The notes under the pieces are model-generated. The model worked only from the letters and a program-made list of their open reading frames with translations, ran no database searches and was not told the origin of the DNA. A DNA stretch of 47,477 bases from Seleniivibrio woodruffii (GTDB lineage Bacteria > Chrysiogenota > Deferribacteres > Deferribacterales > Geovibrionaceae). Location of the stretch: contig NZ_JAJUIS010000012.1 of assembly GCF_029267515.1 (NCBI RefSeq), positions 1-47,477 on the forward strand. Reading direction: 5' to 3'. The translations under genes were made by a program, and so were the position numbers. The first letter of the stretch is position 1; each line of letters starts with the position of its first letter. Of the stretch, positions 23,101 through 32,101 are shown in pieces.

Positions 23101-24083
23101 TTTCGCCTCGTTAATGACAATGCAATGAAACGAAATAAACGCTTACTAATTTTTAAGGCAATCAAAGCCATTGCTTTATTTTTAGCATTTTTTAATAATT
23201 TGATAATATTCACAATTGAAAAAATATTTTTGTCAATGTTTGAAATTAACTTCTCAATATCGTTATTATACTCATCTGAAAACCGAGCTATTTGCAAGGC
23301 TCCGGATAAAGCTACGTTCTGAAGATAATATATGTTATAAAGGTACATATATTCACTCAAGTTATTATTAAGCATATACGTCTTTATCATATCAGCGACT
23401 TTGAACCGATCCGAAAGTTTTGAGAAATTAAAACTGTTCATAGAAGAACCAGTATGCTGAACATAGTAGAATAAAGGCATGTTTACGAAACTGACTATAT
23501 CTGCATTAAGTATTAATCTGTAAACGGTTGCAGAATCTTCATTAACTTTAATATCAACAGGAAATTCGACATTATGAAAAAGATCTTTTCTGAACAACTT
23601 ATTCTGCGTCATAGATGATATATTTATACTCTGCATGATATCAGCAAATGCCTCCATCTTCCCAATGGGTCTATCATAAGCAATCGGATAATGCCTTATT
23701 ACCTTGCCGTTATCATCTACTTTCTGTATCTCGCAAATTACTATATCTGCATTATCATGCAAGATTTTTTCTACCATCAGTTTTATAAAATCACTATGAA
23801 AATAGTCGTCACTATCTATAAATCCAATGTAATGCCCTTTGGCAACTTTGATACCAGCATTTCTGGCTGCCCCAGGACCGGCATTTTTTTGATTAATGAT
23901 TGAAAATCTTGAATCATTTCCAACAAGTTCTTTTGCAATCTCGCAAGAATTATCAATTGAACCATCGTTTACCATAATAACTTCAAAATCTTTGTATGTT
24001 TGATTTTTTAAGCTATTAATTGATAAGTGGAGCAAATTGGCGGCATTATAAAAAGGAATAATTATAGATACTGACATCTGCAT
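23097..24083 (-). CDS. Family 2 glycosyltransferase
   Basis: This 328-residue GT-A enzyme opens with SVSIIIPFYNAANLL, followed by VIMVNDGSIDNS, NAGPGAARNAGI and the DXD-type metal site FIDSDDYFH, all typical of GT2. It adds one sugar to the lipid-linked unit on the cytosolic side; donor and acceptor are unknown. The C-terminal region is rich in Lys, Ile and Asn, reflecting AT-rich DNA. It sits between the polymerase gene and the unassigned transferase. Confidence 0.9.
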   Translation of the reverse strand: MQMSVSIIIPFYNAANLLHLSINSLKNQTYKDFEVIMVNDGSIDNSCEIAKELVGNDSRFSIINQKNAGPGAARNAGIKVAKGHYIGFIDSDDYFHSDFIKLMVEKILHDNADIVICEIQKVDDNGKVIRHYPIAYDRPIGKMEAFADIMQSINISSMTQNKLFRKDLFHNVEFPVDIKVNEDSATVYRLILNADIVSFVNMPLFYYVQHTGSSMNSFNFSKLSDRFKVADMIKTYMLNNNLSEYMYLYNIYYLQNVALSGALQIARFSDEYNNDIEKLISNIDKNIFSIVNIIKLLKNAKNKAMALIALKISKRLFRFIALSLTRRK

Positions 24084-24085
24084 AA

Positions 24086-25345
24086 TTAATTTATCCTTTT
24101 TTCATCGTAAGACAAAGACAATACATATAAAACAATAATAGTAAACATATATTTGTTATATCCAAGCGTCATTGCTTTAAATTCAAGGAATAATGTAAAT
24201 ATAAACAGTGTAAATAGAAAATATCTTGTGTGTTTTTCAAAACTATACGAATTTAAACCTTGTAATAAAAATTGATAGCCTATCATGCAAGCAGTCCAAA
24301 AAAATCCGCCAAATAAGATATTTCGTAGATAACCAACATCGGTATTTTTGTAATATAAACCAGTGTATTTATCGGTAAAAAAACCATCACCAAAAATATA
24401 TGTCAGATCTGGAATATTTATCTGCCACATATTGATCAAAACATCTGTAGAGTTTGTTGATAACTCACCATGATTTTGATAATTAAAATAAAATTCAAAT
24501 ACAAATGGAAACACTTTTAAAACAAGTTGCTCTATAAAAGTGGGAAATAACACCCAAGCCATGGTCGTAATCAAAGTAGCTAAAATAATTGCTTTAAACA
24601 AATTACCTATCTTCTTTAGGAAGGTGTCTTTTGAAAATATGTAAAAAGCAATTGCAAGCAACAATCCAACAAAGGCTGAACGACCACTAAAAAATGCACC
24701 AAGTATTAATAAAAAAAGTTTTATGCAAAAACTAACCCCTATTACTTTTCCAATTAATTCATGTTTGAAAAAAAATAAAAATGCAAGACCATAGCCAACC
24801 GCTAGTCCCCAACCAGGAGAACCTGTTAAGGCCAAGCCTCGAACACCTCCACCATATCTTTCATACATATATTCAACAACTTCTGGCTTATAAAATATGT
24901 GGACAAAATCAGCAAAATCTGAAAATACAAACGCAAATATCTGGATAAAAGACTGCAATAAAAATATTTTGATTATTAGAATCTCGACATATTCGCTGGG
25001 CTTCACGCCAATTATTGATGCATGATAAAGCATTAAACATGCAAACGAAGATATACAAACAAGCTGAATACTCTGGGAAATAAAATCAACTGCATATGAA
25101 AAATCATAGGTTTGGTGCAAAATAGGAATCAGTAAGGAGGTTGAAAATAAAAAAATAATTGCGCTAACTATTCTCGTTAAATATCTATTTTTAATTATGC
25201 TAGAAAACTCATTTAATAAGACCCCTCTACTAAAAAATGCAAGAAAAACAACAAGAAAAGGAACAATTAATGAACTATTGAGGGGGGGATATATATAAAA
25301 CCCATTTACAAGAAAAAATAACAGTAGGACATCAATTACTAGCAT
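24086..25345 (-). CDS. O-antigen/polysaccharide polymerase Wzy-like
   Basis: This 419-residue hydrophobic protein has about ten to twelve membrane helices and a longer periplasmic loop near residues 275-345. GSPGWGLAVGYGLAFLFFF and FFSGRSAFVGLLLAIAFYIF resemble the O-antigen ligase/polymerase family, where the conserved Arg in the SGR segment matters. Sequence conservation in Wzy is low, so the call rests on topology and on its place among GTs and a Wzx flippase. It overlaps the GT25 gene by 1 bp. Confidence 0.75.
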   Translation of the reverse strand: MLVIDVLLLFFLVNGFYIYPPLNSSLIVPFLVVFLAFFSRGVLLNEFSSIIKNRYLTRIVSAIIFLFSTSLLIPILHQTYDFSYAVDFISQSIQLVCISSFACLMLYHASIIGVKPSEYVEILIIKIFLLQSFIQIFAFVFSDFADFVHIFYKPEVVEYMYERYGGGVRGLALTGSPGWGLAVGYGLAFLFFFKHELIGKVIGVSFCIKLFLLILGAFFSGRSAFVGLLLAIAFYIFSKDTFLKKIGNLFKAIILATLITTMAWVLFPTFIEQLVLKVFPFVFEFYFNYQNHGELSTNSTDVLINMWQINIPDLTYIFGDGFFTDKYTGLYYKNTDVGYLRNILFGGFFWTACMIGYQFLLQGLNSYSFEKHTRYFLFTLFIFTLFLEFKAMTLGYNKYMFTIIVLYVLSLSYDEKRIN

Positions 25346-26148
25346 TATACCTCTTTTATACCCTTAACAACTTCCTCATAACCAGATAATTTACAATATG
25401 TACTAACAAATACCTTTCTAAATAATCTATAAATTCTAAAAACAACACCGAAACTAAAAATTTTCTTAAATAATGTAATTTTTTGTTGGTTTTTTCTATC
25501 TTGTTCTATATGGCTATTAGATAGATCCCTCGGATGCGAAAAGCATTCTATGTAGCATAAAAATATATCATTATCTCTGAAAAATTCGCTCCATTTATCT
25601 GCAAGAGTAAGTTTACTCTCATGATATTTAACTATTTCATAAGCACTCTTGCGTGTTACTGCGTAACAACATGTTCTAAATACATATTTATACGATAGAG
25701 GATGAATCTTATATACATGTTCATGAAACGCCTTCTTACCATATATATATTTATTAGTTTTTATGCCATCTTGCCCCCCACAAATCAAAACAGTATTTTC
25801 TGGAATAGATGGTAAAATATTGAGGACTGCATTTATATCGCAATCCCTACCAAGAACATCATCTTCAAATATTAATGCGTATTGTTGTTCTGTTTTCAAA
25901 AATGTTTCTAGTGTTTTAATATGACTAAGTGTACAACCGAATTCAGCAGGAGACATTATAGTTCGGTTACGTAAAAAATAGCCAAACGTATTAGTGTAAT
26001 AGTCTTTTGCAGAAACCTTTCTGCCATCAACAGCATTAATCAGATTAAAAAGGTTATAGAAAGAAGGAAACATTGATTTCAATTTTTCTCTTCTATCACT
26101 ATCCTGTTCTAAAGAAACTAAATAAATACCTATATCATTCTTTTCCAT
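25345..26148 (-). CDS. Glycosyltransferase family 25 (LPS biosynthesis)
   Basis: This 267-residue protein starts with IGIYLVSLEQDSDRREKLKS, then has FNLINAVDGRKVSAKDYY, MSPAEFGCTLSHIKTLE and YALIFEDDVLGRD. These are the GT25 landmarks, including the acidic EDD metal site. Such enzymes commonly transfer galactose or glucose in outer-core or O-unit synthesis. The specific linkage is unknown. It lies between the wzx and wzy-like genes. Confidence 0.9.
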   Translation of the reverse strand: MEKNDIGIYLVSLEQDSDRREKLKSMFPSFYNLFNLINAVDGRKVSAKDYYTNTFGYFLRNRTIMSPAEFGCTLSHIKTLETFLKTEQQYALIFEDDVLGRDCDINAVLNILPSIPENTVLICGGQDGIKTNKYIYGKKAFHEHVYKIHPLSYKYVFRTCCYAVTRKSAYEIVKYHESKLTLADKWSEFFRDNDIFLCYIECFSHPRDLSNSHIEQDRKNQQKITLFKKIFSFGVVFRIYRLFRKVFVSTYCKLSGYEEVVKGIKEV

Positions 26149-26200
26149 TTAGCTCTTCCTTTATTGTGTTTTATACTCTCAATATATGAATATAAAGAGA

Positions 26201-27700
26201 TTAAAGTTTTATAATAGCCTTTAGTCTTCTCAGCATACACCTTGTGTCATAAGAATACAAATTAGTAATGACTAACAAGAAAAGTGATGAAAGAAAAATT
26301 ATAGAAGATTTAGTAAAAAACGAAAACCAGCTTCCTCCACCATAATAGGCGCGACCCTCTCTCACTATAAAGAAAACTGCAATTATTGATAAAACATATT
26401 TCAAAACCATAATCCAATATGCTGAAAACCTAATCTCAAGAATTTTTGAAGCTAAATAAGGAATGAACCACGCATTGGAAGATAAGTGCCCTATTGTTGT
26501 TCCAAGAACAGCGCCAAAAACTCCATATTTTTTCATCAGAATCACAGAAAAAATCAGATTCAAAGACATTTCCATAAAAGACCCGGGAACGCGTTCTTTA
26601 AACATATTTCTGGCGCTGACAACCATTGTTGAAGGGTGCACAGTTATCAAGTATACAAGATTGATTAAAAACAAAATCACTATTGGTTTGTCAAGCACAT
26701 ATTCCTTGCCAACCCAAAGAGAAACGAAATAATCTATCTGAAAATAAACTGTGATACAAACTGCTCCAACCAAAATGAATCCTGCACTTATGACATCACG
26801 CCAGATTCTGCGGATACTCTCTAAATCAGATTTATAGAACATTTCTCCAAGACCATATTGTAAATGATTTATCGGTATCCAGAGGAAAGTACGCAAAACA
26901 ATAAAAAAAGTGTTGTAAATTGCGTATGTTGACACAGCCGCAACTGAGATGAAATAAGAGATTAGAATATAATCTGTCTGAAAAACCGCGACAACCAGCA
27001 GTTTATCAATAAATACATATTTGACAGATTTAAGCTGTTTATAATTTGGATGTTCGCTTTTCAGCTTTAGCCAAGGGTAAAGTTTTTTAACTCTGCGATT
27101 GCTCAAGTAGTACGCAAAGAAATTAGCAACGAAGACTGAAAATGCTACACTTATAAGCGAAAAACCTAATTTGAGAAATATAATAGAAATAATAACACCA
27201 AAAGGGTTCAGAACAAGAAAAAACGCGGCAATATTATAATATTTCTGGTCAGCCCGTATCAGCATAGTAGGAGCCATCATACAAAGCGATATACCGATGC
27301 TACAAGAGTAAAATATAAAAGCAACCTGAACCTGAAACCTGTGTTCAACTGCAATATCAAAAAGATTACCAATAAAAAACGAAAAAATTGTAGCTGAAAT
27401 ACATACAAATATACCTATGTAATTATATATGCGGTGCGCCGCTGCGATTAAGTTTACAGAACCTTCAGTGTCGTTATTAGCAAGTGTACCGTACAGCGCC
27501 ACAAGTAAGGATGCGCCTAAACCTGCTTCGGCAAGGTTGATATAGGTCATCAACTGACTAAGAAGCTGATTAGCTCCAAATAGTTCATCGCCAAGACAGT
27601 TCAAATATATTGGAATAGAAAAAAATGCTACCAGAATGGTCACAAGTTTGATAAATAGGTCAAAAATTATGTTTCGCTTGGCATTGGCAGTCTTTGTCAT
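26201..27700 (-). CDS. wzx: Polysaccharide flippase Wzx-like
   Basis: This 499-residue protein has about 12-14 membrane helices without charge-rich soluble domains. The start, RNIIFDLFIKLVTILVAFFS followed by IPIYLNCLGDELFGANQL, and the later LVYLITVHPSTMVVSARNMF are like polysaccharide biosynthesis (MATE-like) transporters. It should flip the lipid-linked repeat unit to the periplasm for the Wzy-like polymerase at 24086. It starts 1 bp after the GT2 gene at 27702. Confidence 0.85.
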   Translation of the reverse strand: MTKTANAKRNIIFDLFIKLVTILVAFFSIPIYLNCLGDELFGANQLLSQLMTYINLAEAGLGASLLVALYGTLANNDTEGSVNLIAAAHRIYNYIGIFVCISATIFSFFIGNLFDIAVEHRFQVQVAFIFYSCSIGISLCMMAPTMLIRADQKYYNIAAFFLVLNPFGVIISIIFLKLGFSLISVAFSVFVANFFAYYLSNRRVKKLYPWLKLKSEHPNYKQLKSVKYVFIDKLLVVAVFQTDYILISYFISVAAVSTYAIYNTFFIVLRTFLWIPINHLQYGLGEMFYKSDLESIRRIWRDVISAGFILVGAVCITVYFQIDYFVSLWVGKEYVLDKPIVILFLINLVYLITVHPSTMVVSARNMFKERVPGSFMEMSLNLIFSVILMKKYGVFGAVLGTTIGHLSSNAWFIPYLASKILEIRFSAYWIMVLKYVLSIIAVFFIVREGRAYYGGGSWFSFFTKSSIIFLSSLFLLVITNLYSYDTRCMLRRLKAIIKL

Positions 27701-27701
27701 G

Positions 27702-28652
27702 TTACTTTAACATCTTGATTAGAGCATACGCGAGTTTTGAACTACACATAATTGCTTTTGAATACGCCATAAAACGCAAATACCTATGTTGAGGAAAAAT
27801 GACATTGCGATAATAGTCTGCATAGTAATTCTGCTGCATCAAATATTCTCTAAAACGAAAATTACCTTTTATGATATTAATCAAAAGCCTCTTTATGGCA
27901 TTCCTTTTTGCAGATTGAGCAGCAACATTATCGTCCTTTTCATAATATTTATAAAGCTGCCAATATATAACAGGCAGAGTTGCCCCGGTTGTAATTGCAT
28001 TGATAGAACTATCGTTTAACAAATGTCTTCTGTAAGTCATCAGAACTTTATCATTTCCATACACTTTGAGATCATCATCCAAAGTGTATATATGCAGCCA
28101 ATCATTACTCCCATGCGGATTTTCCATAAAAGGGTGGGTGACCATAATCTTACGTCTGGTACATTGAGAAATCGTTGGAAAAGACAAGCCTTCAAAACAA
28201 GCTTTTTTCTTGATTTTTCCGATGTCAGAAGACCCAAAAATTAATTTATACGGATGACGAACTTGTGTTTTTTCATAGAGAAATACAAAATCAGAAAAAT
28301 AGATATCAATATCATATTGACTGACAGCTTTTTCAAATTCTTCTACAAAACCCTGATTCAGAATGTCATCATCACCCAAAATCATCACATATTCAGTTTC
28401 ACTGTATAGGTAACATTTATTCCAGTTACCGAACATTCCAATATTCTTTTCGTTTCTATAATATTTTATGCGGTTATCGTTCAATCTTTCAATATAATCT
28501 CTAAATTTATTATGTGACGAGCCATTGTCAACAACAATGACAGAACAACGAACTGTCTGGTTTATTGCACTATTAACAGCTTCTTCAAAATAATCGTACC
28601 TTTCATAACATGGGATAGCTATGGTTAACTTATCAGAAAATCTTGTTTCCAA
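27702..28652 (-). CDS. Family 2 glycosyltransferase
   Basis: This 316-residue GT-A enzyme has LTIAIPCYERYDYFEEAVNS, VIVVDNGSS, NIGMFGNWNKC and the metal-binding MILGDDDIL. It adds one sugar to the repeat unit; the substrate is unknown. Its start lies within the last 20 bp of the FAD-enzyme gene (28633), so it is translationally coupled. It is unlike the GT2 at 23097 outside the shared motifs. Confidence 0.9.
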   Translation of the reverse strand: METRFSDKLTIAIPCYERYDYFEEAVNSAINQTVRCSVIVVDNGSSHNKFRDYIERLNDNRIKYYRNEKNIGMFGNWNKCYLYSETEYVMILGDDDILNQGFVEEFEKAVSQYDIDIYFSDFVFLYEKTQVRHPYKLIFGSSDIGKIKKKACFEGLSFPTISQCTRRKIMVTHPFMENPHGSNDWLHIYTLDDDLKVYGNDKVLMTYRRHLLNDSSINAITTGATLPVIYWQLYKYYEKDDNVAAQSAKRNAIKRLLINIIKGNFRFREYLMQQNYYADYYRNVIFPQHRYLRFMAYSKAIMCSSKLAYALIKMLK

Positions 28653-29904
28653 GGCATTCTCCTCCGCTCAATAGACTCTGATCACTCCAAAGGTAATCCC
28701 ATTTACCGAACCTGCCAATCGTGCATATACCGACAGATTCAAGATAATCCAAAACTGTTTGCCTGTCCTTTTCCATACCGTGGTAAAAAACAACATTACC
28801 GTATTCGGCACACCTGAAGTCACTTACAACAATATCTTTTCTGTCGATAACACCCATTTTTTCAAGTTTGTTAACACAAATATTAATTAGTTCCGCACTG
28901 CTGAAGCTGAGCGGTCTGTTTTTTGAGTAATAAACCTCAAGCTGCAATGAACTGCACCCATACGGTACATTGTAAGGCGATTTCATACTCGGACTATAAC
29001 ATCTTGCAAAAGGAATATCTTCATCATAAACATAAAACCACAGGTGTTTCGGTATATCGGAACGTTTTAACCCTATAGAAACCAGTCCAACACTTGTCCA
29101 AACCAACCTGTTGCAGGCAGAAACCACCTGATCAGGCATATTTTTAATAAGTTTGGGATATTCAGGAAGCGGCAGGCTTGAGATAACATGCTCATACGTT
29201 AAATTTAAACCGTCTGAAAAAGATACAATTTTATTTGTAACGTCTATATTTACAACTTCTTTATTTAACTCAATTGAACAATCGTCAGCCATTTTTTTTA
29301 TGAAAGACTTATATCCCCCCTTCACTGGATAACGCATCTCTTTTGCATAATATGTGTTTGGGGTGTCCTCGTCAAATGCACCCTTCAGCACTTCCTTTAT
29401 ATCCGGTCGGTACATTCTGTTTCCAACCCATGAGGTACTGAGTTCCTTTGCTTCATAGGTCCAATATTTTCTGGTATATCTTATAGGAAAATTTTCTGCG
29501 AAGTATTCTCCATATTGTGCTTTCAGCCAATCTTCATAGTTCTTGATCTCAGAATCAAATTTATTGCTTATAAAATCACTTATAATGTTAACTTTTTCAT
29601 CTGAAGGCAGTGGTGCAAGGTTATTCTGAGCCGGATGTTTCAGCCAGACACCTTTATAGTAGTTGTATGCCAGAGGATTATGTGTAAAATATTCACAAGA
29701 CTCAGAAAATAGCTTGCGAACATATTCATTTTCTGTAAAGGAAAGATGTATTGCCTTATCAAAACGGAACCCTGCAACTTCAAAATCCCCGCAAAGTCCG
29801 CCCCAATCACCATCTTTTTCGAATACAACTGCTTTTTGCCCGTTCAATCCAAGGTGATATGCAGCAGAAATTCCGGCAATACCGGCACCAAGAACAGCTA
29901 TCAT
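28633..29904 (-). CDS. FAD-dependent NAD(P)-binding oxidoreductase of the amine-oxidase/UGM type
   Basis: This 423-residue protein starts with a Rossmann FAD motif, VLGAGIAGISAAYHLG, followed by VFEKDGDWGGLCG, and contains HVISSLPLPEYP and TIGRFGKWDYLWSDQSLLSG near the end. This layout is shared by protoporphyrinogen-oxidase-like and UDP-galactopyranose-mutase-like enzymes found in O-antigen clusters. It could rearrange a sugar ring or oxidise a nucleotide sugar; neither can be chosen. It overlaps rfbH by 4 bp and lies between it and the glycosyltransferases, so it likely belongs to the same sugar pathway. Confidence 0.75.
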   Translation of the reverse strand: MIAVLGAGIAGISAAYHLGLNGQKAVVFEKDGDWGGLCGDFEVAGFRFDKAIHLSFTENEYVRKLFSESCEYFTHNPLAYNYYKGVWLKHPAQNNLAPLPSDEKVNIISDFISNKFDSEIKNYEDWLKAQYGEYFAENFPIRYTRKYWTYEAKELSTSWVGNRMYRPDIKEVLKGAFDEDTPNTYYAKEMRYPVKGGYKSFIKKMADDCSIELNKEVVNIDVTNKIVSFSDGLNLTYEHVISSLPLPEYPKLIKNMPDQVVSACNRLVWTSVGLVSIGLKRSDIPKHLWFYVYDEDIPFARCYSPSMKSPYNVPYGCSSLQLEVYYSKNRPLSFSSAELINICVNKLEKMGVIDRKDIVVSDFRCAEYGNVVFYHGMEKDRQTVLDYLESVGICTIGRFGKWDYLWSDQSLLSGGECLGNKIF

Positions 29905-31232
29905 TTCGATAAAAATCCTTTTATCTTATCAACTATATAATAAACAGCTTCTTTTTTCATACCGGGGTAGACTCCCACCCAAAAACTGTCATTCATTATC
30001 TTGTCAGTATTTTTGAGTTCACCGACAACCCTGTAGTCAACGCCGTTTATAAGGCTGTCGAACATAGGATGCCTAAGCATATTCCCCGCAAAAAGATTAC
30101 GTGTCTGTATATTGTTATTTTCAAGATACTCAACAAGTTCATTGCGGGTAAAGCCTACTCCGTCTTTTAACGTCATCATGAAGCCAAACCAGCTCGGATC
30201 TGAATCTTTCGCCGCTTTCGGCAAGATGAGCTGGTCTTCAACACCATGGAGTGCTTCTTTAAGAAGTTTAAAATTTTCTTTGCGCTTCTCTATGAAATGC
30301 GGAAATTTTTCAAGCTGAGCGAGGCCCACAGCCGCCTGCATATCAGATATTTTCAGATTGAATCCGAAATGACTGTAAACGTATTTATGATCATAACCCT
30401 TCGGCAGAGTTCCGAACTGCTGGGTGAATCTTGCCTTGCATGTGTTGTCAACACCGCTGTCGCACCAGCAGTCACGACCCCAGTCTCTCATTGACAATAT
30501 GATCTTTTTAAGCAGAGGGTTATCTGTGTAGACAGCCCCGCCTTCGCCCATTGTCATATGGTGCGGAGGATAGAAACTGCTTGTACCGATATCACCCCAT
30601 GTTCCGGTAAATTTGCCGTCATATTTTGAGCCGAGAGCATCGCAGTTATCTTCTATCAGCCACAGGTTATGCTTATCGCAAAATTCTTTAACTTTTTTGA
30701 TATCGAACGGGTTACCGAGTGAATGAGCTATCATCACTGCTTTTGTTTTAGAGCTGACAGCCTTTTCAAGCATTGACGTATCTATGTTGTAAGTATCAAG
30801 TTCCATATCGACAAAAACAGGAACTGCACCGAACTGGACGATGGGAGCGGCAGTTGTGGGAAATCCCGCTGCAACAGTAATAACTTCGTCACCTCTTTTC
30901 ACAGCTCTGTCCTTTAGCAGAGGCGAGGTCAAAGCAAAAAATGCGAGCAGGTTTGCCGAACTGCCTGAATTCACAAGAAAAGCCCATTTAACGTCCAGAT
31001 ACTGAGCGAACTTCTGTTCAAATTCTTTGGAAAACCTGCCGTATGTGAGCCAGAATTCAAGAGAGCTGTCAACAAGATTGACCATCTCCTGTTCGTCAAA
31101 AACACGCCCCGCGTAGTTAACGCGGCTCTTGCCTGACACAAAAGATTTTTCCTGCTCCTCTTTATGGACTAATCTATAGTATTCAGCTGTTTTTTCCAAT
31201 ATCTCGGCTCTTAATTTATCCTTTTCATTCAT
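29901..31232 (-). CDS. rfbH: CDP-4-keto-6-deoxyglucose 3-dehydratase (E1)
   Basis: This 443-residue enzyme of the aminotransferase fold performs C-3 deoxygenation. The PLP lysine is replaced by His (YPPHHMTMGEGG, H224/H225). The [2Fe-2S] ligands C197, C255, C257 and C265 form the exact C-X57-C-X1-C-X7-C pattern of E1 enzymes. Together with an E3 reductase it makes the 3,6-dideoxy intermediate for abequose, paratose, tyvelose or ascarylose. Its E3 partner is not seen in this window. It overlaps the RfbJ-like epimerase by 4 bp. Confidence 0.95.
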   Translation of the reverse strand: MNEKDKLRAEILEKTAEYYRLVHKEEQEKSFVSGKSRVNYAGRVFDEQEMVNLVDSSLEFWLTYGRFSKEFEQKFAQYLDVKWAFLVNSGSSANLLAFFALTSPLLKDRAVKRGDEVITVAAGFPTTAAPIVQFGAVPVFVDMELDTYNIDTSMLEKAVSSKTKAVMIAHSLGNPFDIKKVKEFCDKHNLWLIEDNCDALGSKYDGKFTGTWGDIGTSSFYPPHHMTMGEGGAVYTDNPLLKKIILSMRDWGRDCWCDSGVDNTCKARFTQQFGTLPKGYDHKYVYSHFGFNLKISDMQAAVGLAQLEKFPHFIEKRKENFKLLKEALHGVEDQLILPKAAKDSDPSWFGFMMTLKDGVGFTRNELVEYLENNNIQTRNLFAGNMLRHPMFDSLINGVDYRVVGELKNTDKIMNDSFWVGVYPGMKKEAVYYIVDKIKGFLSK

Positions 31233-32101
31233 TTTAATTTCTCACTGACAAGTTTTTTTATTCCGTCTTCCAATGATGTCTTTGGTTTCCAGCCCAATTC
31301 AAGTAAAGGCTGGACATTTTCGTCAATATCCATAAACTCGCCCTCACGGTAAGGAACAACTCCAAAGTTCAAAACGGTGCGTATGTCTTTATGCTTCTTA
31401 ACTTCCTCGTAAATCATATCTATAAATTTTTTTAACTCAACCTGTGTTCCAGTTCCAACATCAAACTCGTTAAAACTACTCATTTGCGCATATTTCTCAA
31501 GAACAATAATATAAGCATCAACTACATCGTCTATATAAATAAAATCTCTTTTTTGTTTTCCTTCAGTCAAATTAATGCATGAAACATTACCAATCATTTG
31601 CTCAATAACCCAACTGATAAATTTTTTATTATCATCGTCTATTCCATACATATGCTCAAGTTTCAAATTTATCACACGTATTTTATCAGACATACTCTTC
31701 AGCCATTCTGTAAACTGCTTTTTAGATAAAGAATATGTATTAAGATATTTATACAGCAAAGTATCCGTATTGAAAAAAGTATCCGTATTGAAACGAACTG
31801 CTGTCTCCAATAATCTGATAGAAAACATGAGATTAGTTTCCAGAATCTGACTTAAACTCTCATTATTTCTTCCGTAGGTCGTAGCAGTATGTATAACTAT
31901 GTCTATTTTACATTCTTCAAATATCTTTTCTAACGGAACTATATCAACATCATACATTTTAATCTTATTTGCAATGCTCTCAAGCCTCCACAAATCTGAT
32001 TTGCTTCTTTTCAAAACAACCACGTCATGATTGAGACTTATGAGCCTTTTGAGAATATGGCTGCCCAAAAAACCTGTTGCACCAGTGAGCAGAATACTCA
32101 T
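31229..32101 (-). CDS. RfbJ-like NAD-dependent sugar epimerase/reductase
   Basis: This 290-residue extended SDR protein has ILLTGATGFLGSHILKRL and Y123/K127 (NTYSLSKKQF) as catalytic pair. The usual Ser/Thr-rich strand before it is altered to FNTDTFFNTDTL. YSLSKKQFTEWLKS and the downstream RDFIYIDDVVDAYIIV recall CDP-abequose and CDP-paratose synthases, and its place between rfbG and rfbH supports the last, stereo-determining step of CDP-3,6-dideoxyhexose synthesis. Which isomer is made cannot be told. A tandem 18-bp duplication lies inside it. Confidence 0.8.
   Translation of the reverse strand: MSILLTGATGFLGSHILKRLISLNHDVVVLKRSKSDLWRLESIANKIKMYDVDIVPLEKIFEECKIDIVIHTATTYGRNNESLSQILETNLMFSIRLLETAVRFNTDTFFNTDTLLYKYLNTYSLSKKQFTEWLKSMSDKIRVINLKLEHMYGIDDDNKKFISWVIEQMIGNVSCINLTEGKQKRDFIYIDDVVDAYIIVLEKYAQMSSFNEFDVGTGTQVELKKFIDMIYEEVKKHKDIRTVLNFGVVPYREGEFMDIDENVQPLLELGWKPKTSLEDGIKKLVSEKLK
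31757..31792 (-). repeat. Exact tandem 18-bp duplication within the RfbJ-like gene
   Basis: AAAGTATCCGTATTGAAA occurs at 31757-31774 and again at 31775-31792. It is in frame and doubles the six residues FNTDTF/FNTDTL (residues about 104-115), just before the active site. It may be a recent replication slip. Confidence 0.9.

Noticed and set aside
23125-23903. Short plus-strand ORFs within the GT2 gene and other AT-rich genes
   Set aside because: They are antisense to conserved glycosyltransferase motifs and lack ribosome sites.
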